A stretch of DNA of 64,000 nucleotides from Cronobacter turicensis z3032 (GCA_000027065.2 FN543093.2:1120074-1184073); one strand, 5' to 3'. Shown: positions 38,803-50,481, counted from the stretch's first letter. A program made the numbers and translations. Notes: a model not told the origin generated them from the sequence alone.

Positions 38803-39354
38803 ATGACCGCAACTGCGCAGCAGCTTGAATATCTTAAAAATAGCATCAAAAGCATTCAGGATTACCCGAAGCCGGGCATTCTCTTTCGTGACGTCACCAG
38901 CCTGCTGGAAGACCCCAAAGCCTATGCGCTGAGCATCGAACTGTTAGTGGAGCGCTATAAAAACGCGGGCATCACGAAGGTTGTCGGCACCGAAGCGCGT
39001 GGTTTCCTGTTCGGCGCGCCGGTCGCGCTGGCGCTGGGTGTGGGTTTTGTCCCGGTGCGCAAGCCGCGTAAGCTGCCGCGTGAAACGATCGCTGAAAGCT
39101 ACGAGCTGGAGTACGGCACCGATCAACTGGAGATCCACGTTGACGCGATCAAGCCTGGCGATAAAGTGCTGGTGGTTGACGATCTGCTGGCGACCGGCGG
39201 CACCATTGAAGCCACCGTGAAGCTTATCCGTCGTCTGGGCGGCGACGTGACCGACGCGGCGTTCATCATTAATCTGTTCGACATCGGCGGCGAAGCGCGT
39301 CTCAACAAGCAGGGCATTACCTGCTACAGCCTCGTGCCGTTCCCGGGCCATTGA
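38803..39354 (+). CDS. apt: Adenine phosphoribosyltransferase
   Basis: Purine salvage enzyme making AMP from adenine and PRPP. 183 aa from the ATG at 38803, as in E. coli; the frame extends to 38770 but the family starts [12 protein letters not shown]. The PRPP-binding motif [13 protein letters not shown] and the flexible loop [20 protein letters not shown] are intact. It lies 90 bp upstream of dnaX in the conserved order. Confidence 0.97.
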   Translation: MTATAQQLEYLKNSIKSIQDYPKPGILFRDVTSLLEDPKAYALSIELLVERYKNAGITKVVGTEARGFLFGAPVALALGVGFVPVRKPRKLPRETIAESYELEYGTDQLEIHVDAIKPGDKVLVVDDLLATGGTIEATVKLIRRLGGDVTDAAFIINLFDIGGEARLNKQGITCYSLVPFPGH

Positions 39355-39444
39355 TCTTCCTTCCCGGCAGCCTCGCCCATCGGGTGGGGCTGTGTTAGCA
39401 TTACCCCTTCAGAATCCACCACTCAAGCGTTTCAGAGCCTGCCC

Positions 39445-41382
39445 ATGAGTTATCAGGTCTTAGCCCGAAAATGGCGCCCACAAACCTTTGCTGACGTCGT
39501 CGGCCAGGAGCATGTGCTCACCGCCCTGGCGAACGGTTTATCGCTGGGCCGAATTCACCACGCCTACCTGTTTTCCGGTACGCGCGGCGTCGGCAAGACT
39601 TCTATCGCCCGTCTTCTGGCGAAGGGGCTGAACTGTGAAACCGGCATCACCGCCACCCCGTGCGGCGTGTGCGACAACTGCCGTGAAATCGAGCAGGGGC
39701 GTTTCGTCGATCTGATTGAGATTGACGCCGCCTCGCGCACCAAAGTGGAAGATACCCGCGATCTGCTGGATAACGTCCAGTACGCGCCAGCCCGCGGCCG
39801 CTTTAAAGTCTACCTTATTGATGAAGTCCACATGCTGTCGCGCCACAGCTTCAACGCGCTGTTGAAAACGCTGGAAGAGCCGCCCGCGCATGTGAAATTC
39901 CTGCTGGCGACCACCGATCCGCAAAAGCTGCCGGTGACTATCCTCTCCCGCTGCCTGCAGTTCCATCTGCGGGCGCTGGATCCGGATCAAATTCGCCAGC
40001 AGCTTGAGCATGTCCTGACGCAGGAAGGCATCGCGCATGAGCCGCGCGCGCTGCAACTGCTGGCCCGCGCCGCCGATGGCAGTCTGCGCGACGCCCTGAG
40101 CCTGACCGATCAGGCCATCGCCAGCGGCGACGGGCAGGTGACCACCCAGGCGGTGGGCGCCATGCTCGGCACGCTTGATGACGATCAGGCGTTGAGCCTC
40201 ATTGAAGCGCTGGTCGCCGCCGACGGCGAGCGCGTGATGCAACAGATTAACGACGCTGCCGCGCGCGGCGTCGAATGGGAGGCGCTGCTGGTCGAGATGC
40301 TCGGCCTGCTGCACCGCGTCGCGATGGTTCAGCTGTCGCCTTCCGCGCTTGGCGCGGATATGGCCCCGCTGGAGCCGCGCCTGCGCGAACTGGCCCGCGC
40401 CGTGCCGCCGGGCGATATCCAGCTCTATTACCAGACGCTGCTTATCGGGCGTAAAGAGCTGCCGTGGGCGCCGGAGCGCAGGATGGGCGTGGAAATGACC
40501 ATGCTGCGCGCGCTGGCATTCCACCCGCGGGCGCCGCTGCCGGAGCCGGATCGCGAGGTACAGCCTGCCGCGGTGCTGCCGGTTGTGCATGCGCCAGAGG
40601 CCCCTTCAACGCCGTCGTATCAGGCGCCGTCGGCACCCGCTTCGTCACCCGTTTCTCAACCGCTGCCCGACGCCACCAGCCAGCTTCTACAGGCGCGCAG
40701 TCAGTTGCAGCGCGCTCAGGGAGCGGCCAAAACAAAAAAGAATGAACCGGCAGCGCCAGCCACAGCGCGGCCGGTGAATAACAGCGCGCTGGAGCGGCTG
40801 GCGTCCGTTACCGAGCGCGTGCAGTCCCGGCCCGCGGCGGTGAAAGACGAAGCCCCGGCCAAAAAAGAGGCGTATCGCTGGAAAGCGAAAAACATTGTGC
40901 CGCAGGCGCAGCAGGCACCCGTCGCCACGCCGCGGGCGCTGAAAAAAGCGCTGGAGCACGAGAAGACGCCGGAGCTTGCCGCGAAACTCGCTGAAGAGGC
41001 GATTACGCGTGACGAATGGGCCGCCGAGGTCAGCCGTTTGCAGGTGCCGAAGCTGGTCGAACAGGTCGCGCTGAACGCGTGGAAAGAGCAGGACGGGCAG
41101 CATATCCGCCTGCATCTGCGCCCGTCGCAGCGCCACCTTAACTCGGCGTCGGCGCAGAAAACGCTCGCCGACGCGCTGGGCGTTTTGTACGGCGCGCCGG
41201 TTGAACTGACTATCATTGAAGATGATAATCTGGCGCACCGGACGCCGCTGGAATGGCGGCAGGCGATTTACGAAGAGAAGCTCGCCCAGGCGAGAGAAGC
41301 GATTATCGCGGATACCAATATCCAGACGCTGCGTCGTTTCTTCGATGCGGATCTGGATGAAGAGAGTATTCGCCCCCTTTGA
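39445..41382 (+). CDS. dnaX: DNA polymerase III tau subunit (DnaX)
   Basis: 645-aa tau subunit of the clamp loader, which also couples the two core polymerases and DnaB. The AAA+ domain has Walker A GTRGVGKTSIARLL, a four-Cys zinc module (TPCGVCDNCREI) and Walker B LIDEVHMLS. Domain III ends near residue 370 and is followed by a Pro/Ala/Gln-rich linker and the tau-specific domains IV-V. A programmed frameshift at 40734-40740 yields the shorter gamma. ybaB and recR follow in the same direction. Confidence 0.97.
   Translation: MSYQVLARKWRPQTFADVVGQEHVLTALANGLSLGRIHHAYLFSGTRGVGKTSIARLLAKGLNCETGITATPCGVCDNCREIEQGRFVDLIEIDAASRTKVEDTRDLLDNVQYAPARGRFKVYLIDEVHMLSRHSFNALLKTLEEPPAHVKFLLATTDPQKLPVTILSRCLQFHLRALDPDQIRQQLEHVLTQEGIAHEPRALQLLARAADGSLRDALSLTDQAIASGDGQVTTQAVGAMLGTLDDDQALSLIEALVAADGERVMQQINDAAARGVEWEALLVEMLGLLHRVAMVQLSPSALGADMAPLEPRLRELARAVPPGDIQLYYQTLLIGRKELPWAPERRMGVEMTMLRALAFHPRAPLPEPDREVQPAAVLPVVHAPEAPSTPSYQAPSAPASSPVSQPLPDATSQLLQARSQLQRAQGAAKTKKNEPAAPATARPVNNSALERLASVTERVQSRPAAVKDEAPAKKEAYRWKAKNIVPQAQQAPVATPRALKKALEHEKTPELAAKLAEEAITRDEWAAEVSRLQVPKLVEQVALNAWKEQDGQHIRLHLRPSQRHLNSASAQKTLADALGVLYGAPVELTIIEDDNLAHRTPLEWRQAIYEEKLAQAREAIIADTNIQTLRRFFDADLDEESIRPL
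40718..40775 (+). other. dnaX: dnaX programmed -1 frameshift site (gamma subunit)
   Basis: AGGGAG (40718-40723, internal Shine-Dalgarno), slippery A-AAA-AAG (40734-40740), and a stem ACCGGC/GCCGGT (40746-40751 with 40770-40775). After the slip, one Glu codon precedes TGA (40743-40745), giving a 433-aa gamma (431 in E. coli). Confidence 0.95.
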
Positions 41383-41446
41383 CAGGCAGTGCCGCTGCCT
41401 GTTGTAACCCATGGCCTCGCTGTCGGCACTGCCGTCAGCGACCTGA

Positions 41447-41797
<351 letters not shown>

Positions 41798-41974
41798 TGC
41801 ACCCCGGACGGCAGGCCCCGCCTGTCGTCCTGCTTGTTGTTTTACTCCCCACCGCCACGACTTCCCGCCAGGCATCATCTCTGAACTATCCTGTAACTAA
41901 GCAGGTTTAGGGTGCGTGCATAAAGGCGCAAATGGTAATCTACACGCTTTGTTCGTTGTTAAGGAATTTCATTC

Positions 41975-42580
41975 ATGCAGACCAGTCCTCTGCTGACTCA
42001 ACTGATGGAAGCGCTGCGCTGCCTGCCGGGTGTCGGCCCGAAATCGGCGCAGCGCATGGCGTTTACGCTGCTGCAACGCGATCGCAGCGGCGGGATGCGC
42101 CTTGCTCAGGCGCTAACCCGCGCCATGTCGGAAATCGGTCACTGCGCCGACTGCCGCACCTTCACTGAGCAGGAAAAATGTAATATCTGCACCAATCCGC
42201 GCCGTCAGGAAAACGGACAGATCTGCGTGGTGGAAAGCCCGGCGGATATCCACGCCATCGAGCAGACCGGCCAGTTCTCCGGCCGCTACTTCGTGCTGAT
42301 GGGCCATCTTTCGCCACTCGACGGTATCGGCCCGGACGATATCGGCCTTGACCGTCTGGAGCAGCGTCTGGAAGCGGAACCCTTAAAAGAGATTATTCTC
42401 GCCACCAACCCGACGGTGGAAGGCGAGGCGACCGCGAACTACATCGCCGAGCTCTGCGGCCAGTATGGCGTTGACGCAAGCCGCATCGCGCACGGCGTGC
42501 CGGTGGGCGGCGAGCTGGAGATGGTGGATGGCACGACGCTGTCGCACTCGCTGGCCGGACGCCATAAGATGACATTTTAA
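41975..42580 (+). CDS. recR: Recombination mediator RecR
   Basis: 201-aa ring-forming protein of the RecFOR pathway, which loads RecA on gapped DNA. A helix-hairpin-helix ([18 protein letters not shown]), a zinc finger with four Cys (HCADC and CNIC) and a Toprim domain ([17 protein letters not shown]) are in order. The length equals E. coli RecR. Confidence 0.97.
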   Translation: MQTSPLLTQLMEALRCLPGVGPKSAQRMAFTLLQRDRSGGMRLAQALTRAMSEIGHCADCRTFTEQEKCNICTNPRRQENGQICVVESPADIHAIEQTGQFSGRYFVLMGHLSPLDGIGPDDIGLDRLEQRLEAEPLKEIILATNPTVEGEATANYIAELCGQYGVDASRIAHGVPVGGELEMVDGTTLSHSLAGRHKMTF

Positions 42581-42602
42581 GCTTTACAGCCAGATATTCC
42601 TG

Positions 42603-42624
42603 AAAGCCGCATTGCGCGGCTTTT
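42603..42624 (+). terminator. Terminator of recR
   Basis: AAAGCCGC-ATTG-CGCGGCTTTT type hairpin, 22 bp after the recR stop codon. Confidence 0.85.
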
Positions 42625-42656
42625 AACCAGTCAGCGTTTGTCGTTTTTTCCTGCCG

Positions 42657-42685
42657 CTTGAAAAATTTCCCCACTATCCCCATCT
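42657..42685 (+). promoter_or_regulatory. htpG: Sigma-32 heat-shock promoter of htpG
   Basis: CTTGAAA (42657-42663), 14 bp, CCCCATCT (42678-42685): a near-perfect sigma-32 promoter 54 bp before the htpG start. Confidence 0.93.
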
Positions 42686-42738
42686 CTCCCTCAACCGTTT
42701 TTGTTCACTGTGGCCTGTTTTGTTGAGGTATCACCATT

Positions 42739-44613
42739 ATGAAAGGACAAGAGACCCGTGGTTTTCAGTCAGAGGTAAAACAGCTTCTGCACCTGATGAT
42801 CCATTCTCTCTATTCAAATAAAGAGATTTTCCTGCGTGAGCTTATCTCCAACGCCTCGGATGCGGCGGACAAACTGCGCTTCCGTGCGCTCTCCAGCCCC
42901 GATCTCTATGAAGGCGACGGCGATCTGCGCGTGCGCGTGTCGTTTGATAAAGACAACCGCACCCTGACCATCGCCGATAACGGCATCGGCATGACGCGCG
43001 ATGAAGTCATCGACCATCTCGGCACCATCGCGAAATCGGGCACCAAAGCGTTTCTTGAATCGATGGGCTCTGACCAGGCGAAAGACAGCCAGCTTATCGG
43101 TCAGTTCGGCGTGGGCTTCTACTCCGCGTTTATCGTGGCGGATAAAGTGACCGTGCGCACCCGTGCCGCAGGCGTGAGCGCCGATGAGGCCGTGTTCTGG
43201 GAATCCGAAGGCGAAGGCGAATACACCGTTGCGGATATCACCAAAGCGGATCGCGGCACCGAAATCACGCTGCACCTGCGCGAAGGCGAAGACGAGTTCT
43301 TAAACGACTGGCGCGTGCGCTCGATCATCAGCAAATACTCCGACCATATCGCGCTGCCGGTAGAGATTGAAACCCGCGAGGAGAAAGACGGCGAAACCAT
43401 CGTCTCCTGGGAGAAAATCAACAAGGCGCAGGCGCTGTGGACCCGCAGCAAAGGCGAGATCAGCGATGACGAGTACAAAGAGTTCTACAAACACATCGCC
43501 CATGATTTCACCGATCCGCTGACCTGGAGCCACAACCGTGTGGAAGGGAAGCAGGAGTACACCAGCCTGCTGTATATCCCGTCCCAGGCGCCGTGGGATA
43601 TGTGGAACCGCGATCATAAACACGGGCTGAAACTCTATGTGCAGCGTGTGTTCATCATGGATGACGCGGAACAGTTTATGCCGAACTACCTGCGCTTCGT
43701 GCGCGGCCTGATTGACTCCAACGATCTGCCGCTCAACGTGTCGCGCGAGATCCTTCAGGACAGCACCATCACCCGCAACCTGCGCAGCGCGCTGACCAAA
43801 CGCGTGTTGCAGATGCTGGACAAACTGGCTAAAGACGACGCTGAGAAATACCAGACCTTCTGGAAACAGTTCGGCCTGGTGCTGAAAGAAGGCCCGGCGG
43901 AGGACAGCGCCAACCAGGAAGCGATTGCGAAGCTGCTGCGTTTCGCCTCCACGCATACCGATTCCGCCGCGCAGACCGTTGCGTTGACAGAGTATGTCTC
44001 CCGCATGAAAGAAGGGCAGGAGAAGATCTACTACATCACCGCCGACAGCTACGCGGCCGCGAAGAGCAGCCCGCATCTGGAGCTGCTGCGTAAGAAAGGC
44101 ATCGAAGTGCTGCTGCTTTCCGATCGCATCGACGAATGGATGATGAGCTATCTCACCGAGTTCGACGGCAAAGCGTTCCAGTCTGTGGCGAAAGCCGACG
44201 AATCGCTGGAAAAACTGGCGGATGAAGTCGATGAAAGCGCTAAAGAAGCGGAAAAAGCGCTGGAGCCGTTCGTGGATCGTGTGAAAACCCTGCTGGGCGA
44301 TCGCGTGAAAGATGTGCGTCTGACGCACCGTCTGACCGACACCCCGGCGATTGTCACCACCGACAACGACGAAATGAGCACGCAGATGGCGAAACTCTTC
44401 GCTGCGGCGGGCCAGGCGGTGCCGGACGTGAAATACATCTTTGAAATCAACCCGGATCATCAACTGGTGAAACGCACCGCCGATACCCAGGATGAGGCGC
44501 AGTTTAAAGAGTGGGTTGAGCTGCTGCTCGATCAGGCGCTGTTCGCCGAGCGCGGTACGCTGGAGGATCCTAACCAGTTTATCCGCCGTATGAACCAGCT
44601 GCTGGTCTCCTGA
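42739..44613 (+). CDS. htpG: Molecular chaperone HtpG (Hsp90)
   Basis: 624-aa bacterial Hsp90, identical in length to the E. coli protein. The GHKL ATPase motifs are [23 protein letters not shown] and [11 protein letters not shown]. Middle-domain Arg and C-terminal dimerisation regions are intact. Expression is governed by the sigma-32 promoter upstream. It works with DnaK and ClpB in client remodelling, and Hsp90 is known to be needed for type I-E Cas3 stability in E. coli, which may be relevant to the CRISPR locus here. Confidence 0.98.
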   Translation: MKGQETRGFQSEVKQLLHLMIHSLYSNKEIFLRELISNASDAADKLRFRALSSPDLYEGDGDLRVRVSFDKDNRTLTIADNGIGMTRDEVIDHLGTIAKSGTKAFLESMGSDQAKDSQLIGQFGVGFYSAFIVADKVTVRTRAAGVSADEAVFWESEGEGEYTVADITKADRGTEITLHLREGEDEFLNDWRVRSIISKYSDHIALPVEIETREEKDGETIVSWEKINKAQALWTRSKGEISDDEYKEFYKHIAHDFTDPLTWSHNRVEGKQEYTSLLYIPSQAPWDMWNRDHKHGLKLYVQRVFIMDDAEQFMPNYLRFVRGLIDSNDLPLNVSREILQDSTITRNLRSALTKRVLQMLDKLAKDDAEKYQTFWKQFGLVLKEGPAEDSANQEAIAKLLRFASTHTDSAAQTVALTEYVSRMKEGQEKIYYITADSYAAAKSSPHLELLRKKGIEVLLLSDRIDEWMMSYLTEFDGKAFQSVAKADESLEKLADEVDESAKEAEKALEPFVDRVKTLLGDRVKDVRLTHRLTDTPAIVTTDNDEMSTQMAKLFAAAGQAVPDVKYIFEINPDHQLVKRTADTQDEAQFKEWVELLLDQALFAERGTLEDPNQFIRRMNQLLVS

Positions 44614-44637
44614 CAGCACGTTGAGGCGTTTTGTTAA

Positions 44638-44666
44638 GGTGGGTGCGCTTCGCTTACCCACCCTAC
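44638..44666 (+). repeat. Dispersed palindromic repeat, copy 3
   Basis: GGTGGGT-GCGCTTCGCTT-ACCCACC then CTAC. The first of an inverted pair after htpG. Confidence 0.88.
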
Positions 44667-44686
44667 AACCAGGGCGCTGTATTAGC

Positions 44687-44716
44687 GTAGGGCGGGTAAG
44701 CGTCAGCGCACCCGCC
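44687..44716 (-). repeat. Dispersed palindromic repeat, copy 4 (inverted)
   Basis: GTAGGGCGGGT-AAGCGTCAGCGC-ACCCGCC on the plus strand, that is, the family element on the minus strand, 20 bp from copy 3. The stem change from GTGGGT to GCGGGT is compensated in the other arm. Confidence 0.85.
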
Positions 44717-44752
44717 GTCGCGAAAACGCTTACAACCCGACCCATCACTCTC

Positions 44753-44789
44753 AAAAAGGCGGACACACGCACACGTGTCCGCCTTTTTT
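44753..44789 (+). terminator. Terminator of htpG
   Basis: AAAAAGGCGGACAC, a short loop, GTGTCCGCCTTTTTT. A long perfect stem with a T run, beyond the palindromic repeats. Confidence 0.9.
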
Positions 44790-44906
44790 ATGCCCCGAAC
44801 CCGGTTTTCTGCACGCAACGCCGCGGTGAAACCATTCACCATCCGCCGCGTTTGTTGTCGGGATAGCGCCTTTAATGGTATGGTTTTCGCTTCAATCACG
44901 TCGTGA

Positions 44907-45578
<672 letters not shown>

Positions 45579-45596
45579 GCCGTAGTTGCATGACCG

Positions 45597-45620
45597 ACGC
45601 CGGGCTCAGCCCGGCGTTTT
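45597..45620 (+). terminator. Terminator of adk
   Basis: ACGCCGGGC-TCA-GCCCGGCGT followed by TTT, 18 bp after the stop codon. Confidence 0.9.
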
Positions 45621-45713
45621 GCTTTCTGCGCCTCACATCCTTGCCGCCTGCGCCTTAAATTTTCCTGCCTGACGGCGTATAACGTCTGCGGAACAACACA
45701 CAGGGAAAACCGC

Positions 45714-46847
45714 ATGTTCAGACAGACTCCGCTCCTGGATGAGTCCACCGCCCGGCTGATTGTCCGGCGCGCCATGAGCATCATCGACTACCCGGTTAAC
45801 GTCATGGACAGCCACGGCGTCATTATCGCCTCCGGCGATCCGCAGCGTCTGATGGAGCGTCACGAAGGGGCGCTGCTGGCGCTCGCCGAAAGTCGCGTCG
45901 TGGAAATAGACGCCGCCACCGCGCGCCATCTGAAGGGCGTGCGTCCGGGCATTAATCTGCCGTTCTGTTTTCGCCAGCGCCAGATTGGCGTTATTGGCAT
46001 TTCCGGCGAGCCGTCGCAGGTGCGCGCCTGCGGCGAACTGGTGAAAATGGCCGCTGAGCTGATGGTCGAGCAGGCGGCGCTCCTTGAACAGAATCAGTGG
46101 GAGAAGCGCTACCGGGAGGAGCTTACGCTACAGCTGCTCGCGGGCGGCGGCGATCCTGAGGCGCGCGAATCCATGGCCGCGTGGCTTGGCGTCGCGCTCT
46201 CCGTGCCGCGCATCGCCTGGATAATCGAACTGCGCGACGGCAATCCGCAACAGATGCGCGAACTGCTGGCGGAACTTGAGCGCGAGGCGCGTGACGCGCT
46301 GTTCGCCATGACCGGTTTTAGCGAAATGGTCATGCTGCGCCCGGCGAGCATGGAGAACGGCCAGTGGAGCCCGCACCAGGAACGGCAGCAGGCGCAGCGG
46401 CTGCACGCGCTCTGGCAGGGGCGGTTTAACGTGCGGTTGATCCTCGGCGGCTTTTATCCCGGCGACGCGGGGCCGTCCCGTTCGCTGCGCGCGGCGCGGG
46501 CCACGCAGTCGATGGCGCGCCGCCTTAAGCTTCGCCACAAAACGCTGGTTTATGATGAAAACCCGCTGGCGGCATTGCTGTGCGATCTCGGCGACGACTG
46601 GCGCGCCGACGAGCTGGGCGCACCCTGGCGCAGGCTTGCGGAGCACGATGAAAAAGGCGTGCTGCGCCAGACGCTGCGCCACTATTTTTCCCGAAACTGT
46701 GAGCAGGCGCAGACGGCCAGCGCGCTGCATATTCATGTCAATACCCTGCGCTACCGGTTACAGCGTATCGAGGCCATCACCGGCCTGAAAATCAACCAGT
46801 TATCTGACTGTCTCCAGCTCTACGTCGGGATGCTGACGCAGCCATAA
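45714..46847 (+). CDS. CdaR/SdaR-family sugar diacid regulator
   Basis: 377-aa activator of the CdaR family. Residues about 5-135 are the sugar-diacid recognition domain (LLDESTARLIVRRAMSIIDY, NVMDSHGVIIASGDP). The C-terminus is a PucR-type helix-turn-helix (QTASALHIHVNTLRYRLQRIEAITG). It precedes a GntP-family transporter and a glycerate kinase and probably activates them in response to D-glycerate or a related sugar acid. It resembles E. coli CdaR (385 aa), but may be a paralogue. Confidence 0.88.
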   Translation: MFRQTPLLDESTARLIVRRAMSIIDYPVNVMDSHGVIIASGDPQRLMERHEGALLALAESRVVEIDAATARHLKGVRPGINLPFCFRQRQIGVIGISGEPSQVRACGELVKMAAELMVEQAALLEQNQWEKRYREELTLQLLAGGGDPEARESMAAWLGVALSVPRIAWIIELRDGNPQQMRELLAELEREARDALFAMTGFSEMVMLRPASMENGQWSPHQERQQAQRLHALWQGRFNVRLILGGFYPGDAGPSRSLRAARATQSMARRLKLRHKTLVYDENPLAALLCDLGDDWRADELGAPWRRLAEHDEKGVLRQTLRHYFSRNCEQAQTASALHIHVNTLRYRLQRIEAITGLKINQLSDCLQLYVGMLTQP

Positions 46848-46967
46848 TTTGTAGAAATCCACAAAGGCGGGCGGGCGGCGGCGCGCTTTCTTTGTGGGTT
46901 TCGCTCAGGCTTTCCCCTCTGCGCGACGCTATGTTGTCCTGACCCTTACCTCAAAGAGAAAACAATA

Positions 46968-48233
46968 ATGACAACGGTATCCACTCTCGGCGCGCTGACG
47001 GCGTTGGTCGTCGCGATTGTTTTGATTCTGCGTAAAGTGCCCCCGGCTTACGGCATGCTGGCGGGGGCGCTGGCGGGCGGTCTGGTTGGCGGCGCGGATC
47101 TGGTTCACACGGTCAGCCTGATGATTGAAGGCGCGCAGGGCATTACCAATGCGGTGCTGCGCATTCTGGCGGCGGGCGTGCTGGCGGGCGTGCTGATTGA
47201 ATCCGGCGCGGCGCACACCATCGCGGAGACCATCGTGCGCAAAGTGGGCGAGAAGCGCAGCCTGCTGGCGCTCGCCATCGCGACGCTAATCCTGACGGCG
47301 GTCGGCGTATTTATCGACGTGGCGGTGATCACCGTCGCCCCTATCGCGCTGTCCATAGCCCAGCGCGCGGGCATCTCGCGTATCGCTATCCTGCTTGCCA
47401 TGATTGGCGGCGGCAAAGCGGGCAACGTGATGTCGCCAAACCCGAATACCATCGCCGCGGCGGATAACTTCCATGTACCGCTGACCTCCGTGATGCTGGC
47501 GGGCGTTATTCCGGGGCTGTTCGGCCTGGCGATGGCCTGTTTTCTGGCGAACCGCTTAAGCAATAAGGGCAGCCGGGTCACCGCGCAAGAGTTGCCGGTG
47601 CAGGATACCGGCCCGCGGCCTGGCTTCGCCGCAGCCATCAGCGCGCCGCTGGTGGCGATTGTGCTGCTGTCGCTGCGCCCCATCGCGGGCATCGCCGTCG
47701 ACCCGCTAATCGCGCTCCCGGCGGGCGGTCTTGCGGGCGCGCTGCTCATGGGACGTCTGCGCCAGTGCAACACGTTTATGGTTTCCGGTTTAACCCGTAT
47801 GGCGCCAGTCGCCATCATGCTGCTCGGCACCGGGGCGCTGGCGGGCATCATCGCCAACTCGGGGCTTAAAGATGTGCTTATCGACACGCTGACCCATACC
47901 GGGCTGCCCGCATGGCTGCTGGCGCCGCTCTCCGGCACGCTCATGTCGATGGCGACGGCGTCCACTACCGCAGGCACCGCCGTGGCGTCCGCGGTCTTCA
48001 GCCATACGCTGCTGGAGCTTGGCGTCAGCGGCATTGCGGGGGCGGCGATGATCCACGCGGGCGCGACCGTGCTCGATCACCTGCCGCACGGCAGCTTTTT
48101 CCACGCGACCGGCGGCAGCGTCGGGATGACCGTGCATGAACGTCTTAAACTCTTACCGTATGAAACGCTGGTGGGCTTCACCATTGCCACCATTTCTGCG
48201 CTGATGTTCGGCGTACTGGGTGTTGCTGCTTAA
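46968..48233 (+). CDS. GntP-family sugar acid permease
   Basis: 421-aa integral membrane protein with about twelve to fourteen hydrophobic segments. Family motifs include GGGKAGNVMSPNPNTIAAA and the HLPHGSFFHATGGSVGM segment near the end. It is homologous to gluconate/glycerate:H+ symporters. The position between a sugar-diacid regulator and a glycerate kinase suggests glycerate uptake. It lies 120 bp after the regulator gene. Confidence 0.88.
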   Translation: MTTVSTLGALTALVVAIVLILRKVPPAYGMLAGALAGGLVGGADLVHTVSLMIEGAQGITNAVLRILAAGVLAGVLIESGAAHTIAETIVRKVGEKRSLLALAIATLILTAVGVFIDVAVITVAPIALSIAQRAGISRIAILLAMIGGGKAGNVMSPNPNTIAAADNFHVPLTSVMLAGVIPGLFGLAMACFLANRLSNKGSRVTAQELPVQDTGPRPGFAAAISAPLVAIVLLSLRPIAGIAVDPLIALPAGGLAGALLMGRLRQCNTFMVSGLTRMAPVAIMLLGTGALAGIIANSGLKDVLIDTLTHTGLPAWLLAPLSGTLMSMATASTTAGTAVASAVFSHTLLELGVSGIAGAAMIHAGATVLDHLPHGSFFHATGGSVGMTVHERLKLLPYETLVGFTIATISALMFGVLGVAA

Positions 48234-48243
48234 GGACTACATC

Positions 48244-49398
48244 ATGACAACCCTGAAAAAAATCGTTATCGCACCGGATTCATTTAAGGAAAGCCTGAGC
48301 GCAATGGATGTCGCGAAGGCTATCGAAGCGGGCTTTCGTGACATTTACCCGCAGGCGAGCTATGTCTGCGTGCCGATGGCGGATGGCGGCGAAGGTACCG
48401 TCGAGGCGATGGTCGCCGCGACCGGCGGGCGGATTATCACCACACCTGTCACCGCGCCGCTTGGCAATCAGGTGGACGGTTTCTTTGGCCTGCTGGGCGA
48501 CGGCGAAACGGCGGTGGTCGAAATGGCGGCGGCGTCCGGCCTGCATCTGGTGCCGAACGCGCAGCGCGATCCGCGCATCACGACCAGTTTCGGCACCGGC
48601 GAGCTTATTCTCGCGGCGCTGGAGCAGGGCGTGAAGGCGATTATCATCGGCATCGGCGGCAGCGCCACCAATGACGGCGGCGCGGGCATGATGCAGGCGC
48701 TGGGCGCGCGGTTTCTTGACGGCGAAGGACGTGAGCTGAAACCCGGCGGCGCGGCGCTTGCCGGGCTGGAACGCCTCGATCTCTCGGCGCTCGACCCGCG
48801 CCTGGCGCAGGTCAGCGTGACCGTCGCCTGCGATGTCGATAACCCGCTGTGCGGCGAAAAGGGCGCGTCGGCGGTGTTCGGCCCGCAGAAAGGCGCGACG
48901 CCTGAGATGGTGCCGGCGCTGGATGCCGCGCTGAAGCGCTTTGGCGAGCTCCTCGAAGCCGCCACGGGCAAAACCATCATCAGCGCGCCGGGCGCGGGGG
49001 CCGCGGGCGGTATGGGCGCCGCGCTGCTCGGTATGCTCAACGCGCAGCTGCGCCCCGGCATTGAGATTGTTATCGAATCATTAGGGCTCGCGCAGGCGGT
49101 GCGCGACGCCGATCTGGTGATTACCGGCGAAGGGCGGCTCGACAGTCAGAGCATCCACGGCAAAACACCCATTGGCGTGGCGCGCGTGGCGAAGCAGTTT
49201 CAGCGCCCGGTGGTCGCGATTGCAGGAAGCCTGACGCCCGATTATCACATCGTGCATGAACATGGCATCGACGCGGCGTTTTCAGTGATTGATCGCATCG
49301 TGACGCTTCAGGAAGCGCTGGATGACGCCGAACGCAATCTGCGTGTGACCGCGCGCAATGTCGCCGCGCTCTGGCGTCTGGCGGAAAACCGTCGCTAG
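48244..49398 (+). CDS. Glycerate 2-kinase (GarK/GlxK family)
   Basis: 384-aa type 1 glycerate kinase that phosphorylates D-glycerate to 2-phosphoglycerate, feeding glycolysis. The signature KIVIAPDSFKESLSAMDVAKAI and the GGSATNDGGAGMMQALG motif are intact. The ATG at 48244 follows AAGGA and lies 10 bp after the transporter stop; the frame extends to 48220 with no start signal. It completes a regulator-transporter-kinase cassette for glycerate use. Confidence 0.93.
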   Translation: MTTLKKIVIAPDSFKESLSAMDVAKAIEAGFRDIYPQASYVCVPMADGGEGTVEAMVAATGGRIITTPVTAPLGNQVDGFFGLLGDGETAVVEMAAASGLHLVPNAQRDPRITTSFGTGELILAALEQGVKAIIIGIGGSATNDGGAGMMQALGARFLDGEGRELKPGGAALAGLERLDLSALDPRLAQVSVTVACDVDNPLCGEKGASAVFGPQKGATPEMVPALDAALKRFGELLEAATGKTIISAPGAGAAGGMGAALLGMLNAQLRPGIEIVIESLGLAQAVRDADLVITGEGRLDSQSIHGKTPIGVARVAKQFQRPVVAIAGSLTPDYHIVHEHGIDAAFSVIDRIVTLQEALDDAERNLRVTARNVAALWRLAENRR

Positions 49399-49442
49399 CG
49401 CCTTTTGCTGTTATCGGTTCCGGTGAATAACTTTTACGTTAC

Positions 49443-49455
49443 AATGATTTTCATT
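49443..49455. promoter_or_regulatory. Possible Fur-like site upstream of hemH
   Basis: AATGATTTTCATT resembles the Fur core AATGATAATCATT and overlaps a possible -10 element TACAAT (49440-49445). Weak, single-site evidence. Confidence 0.3.
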
Positions 49456-49518
49456 CGCAGCGGTGCGCCTGAGGGTTTCAGTCGCGCCGTCCGCGCCGGA
49501 CATCAATGAGGAACCGTG

Positions 49519-50481
49519 ATGCAGTCAGTAAAAAGCGGCGTTTTATTAGTCAATCTCGGCACCCCGCAGGCGCCAACGTCAGCTGCCGTAAAACGTTATT
49601 TAAAACAGTTTTTGAGCGACCGGCGCGTCGTGGACGTACCGCGCGTGATCTGGTGGCCGTTGCTGCGCGGCGTCATTCTGCCGCTGCGTTCGCCGCGCGT
49701 GGCGAAACTCTATAAGTCCGTCTGGATGGAAGAGGGCTCGCCGCTGATGGTCTACAGCCGTCGCCAGGAAAAAGCGCTGAGCGCGGCGCTCGGCGATGTA
49801 CCGGTGGCGCTCGGTATGAGCTACGGCCAGCCGTCGCTCGACAGCGCCGTGCAAAAGCTGCTCGACCAACATGTCGATCACATCATCGTGCTCGCGCTCT
49901 ATCCGCAATACTCCTGCTCCACCGTGGCGGCGGTATGGGACGAGCTGGCGCGGATTACCACCCGGTATCGCAAGCTGCCGTCCATGACGCTTATCCGCGA
50001 TTACGCCTGCGAACCGGCTTACATCAGCGCGCTGGCGCAGTCTGTGCAGCGCTCGTTTGAGAAACATGGCGAGCCGGATCTGCTGCTGCTCTCTTACCAC
50101 GGCATTCCGCAGCGCTACGCCAATGAAGGCGACGACTACCCGCAGCGCTGCCGCGACACCACCCGCGAGCTGGTGTCGGCGCTCGGCATCGCGCCGGAAA
50201 AAGTGATGATGACTTTCCAGTCGCGCTTTGGCCGCGAGCCGTGGCTGACGCCGTATACCGACGAAACCATGAAGATGCTTGGCGAGAAAGGCGTGAAGCA
50301 TATCCAGGTGATGTGTCCGGGCTTCTCGTCAGATTGTCTGGAAACGCTGGAAGAGATTGCTGAGCAGAACCGCGAGATTTTCATTGAGGCAGGCGGTGAG
50401 AAGTTTGAATACATTCCGGCACTTAATGACGATCCGGCGCATATCGCGATGATGAAGGAACTGGTCGACCGTTACCGCTGA
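49519..50481 (+). CDS. hemH: Ferrochelatase
   Basis: 320-aa enzyme inserting ferrous iron into protoporphyrin IX, the last step of haem synthesis. Family motifs are [28 protein letters not shown] (catalytic His) and [18 protein letters not shown] (49516) and ATG (49519) are adjacent; I chose the ATG, which gives the same length as E. coli HemH. GAGGAA precedes it. Restores the E. coli gene order after the glycerate cassette. Confidence 0.97.
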   Translation: MQSVKSGVLLVNLGTPQAPTSAAVKRYLKQFLSDRRVVDVPRVIWWPLLRGVILPLRSPRVAKLYKSVWMEEGSPLMVYSRRQEKALSAALGDVPVALGMSYGQPSLDSAVQKLLDQHVDHIIVLALYPQYSCSTVAAVWDELARITTRYRKLPSMTLIRDYACEPAYISALAQSVQRSFEKHGEPDLLLLSYHGIPQRYANEGDDYPQRCRDTTRELVSALGIAPEKVMMTFQSRFGREPWLTPYTDETMKMLGEKGVKHIQVMCPGFSSDCLETLEEIAEQNREIFIEAGGEKFEYIPALNDDPAHIAMMKELVDRYR

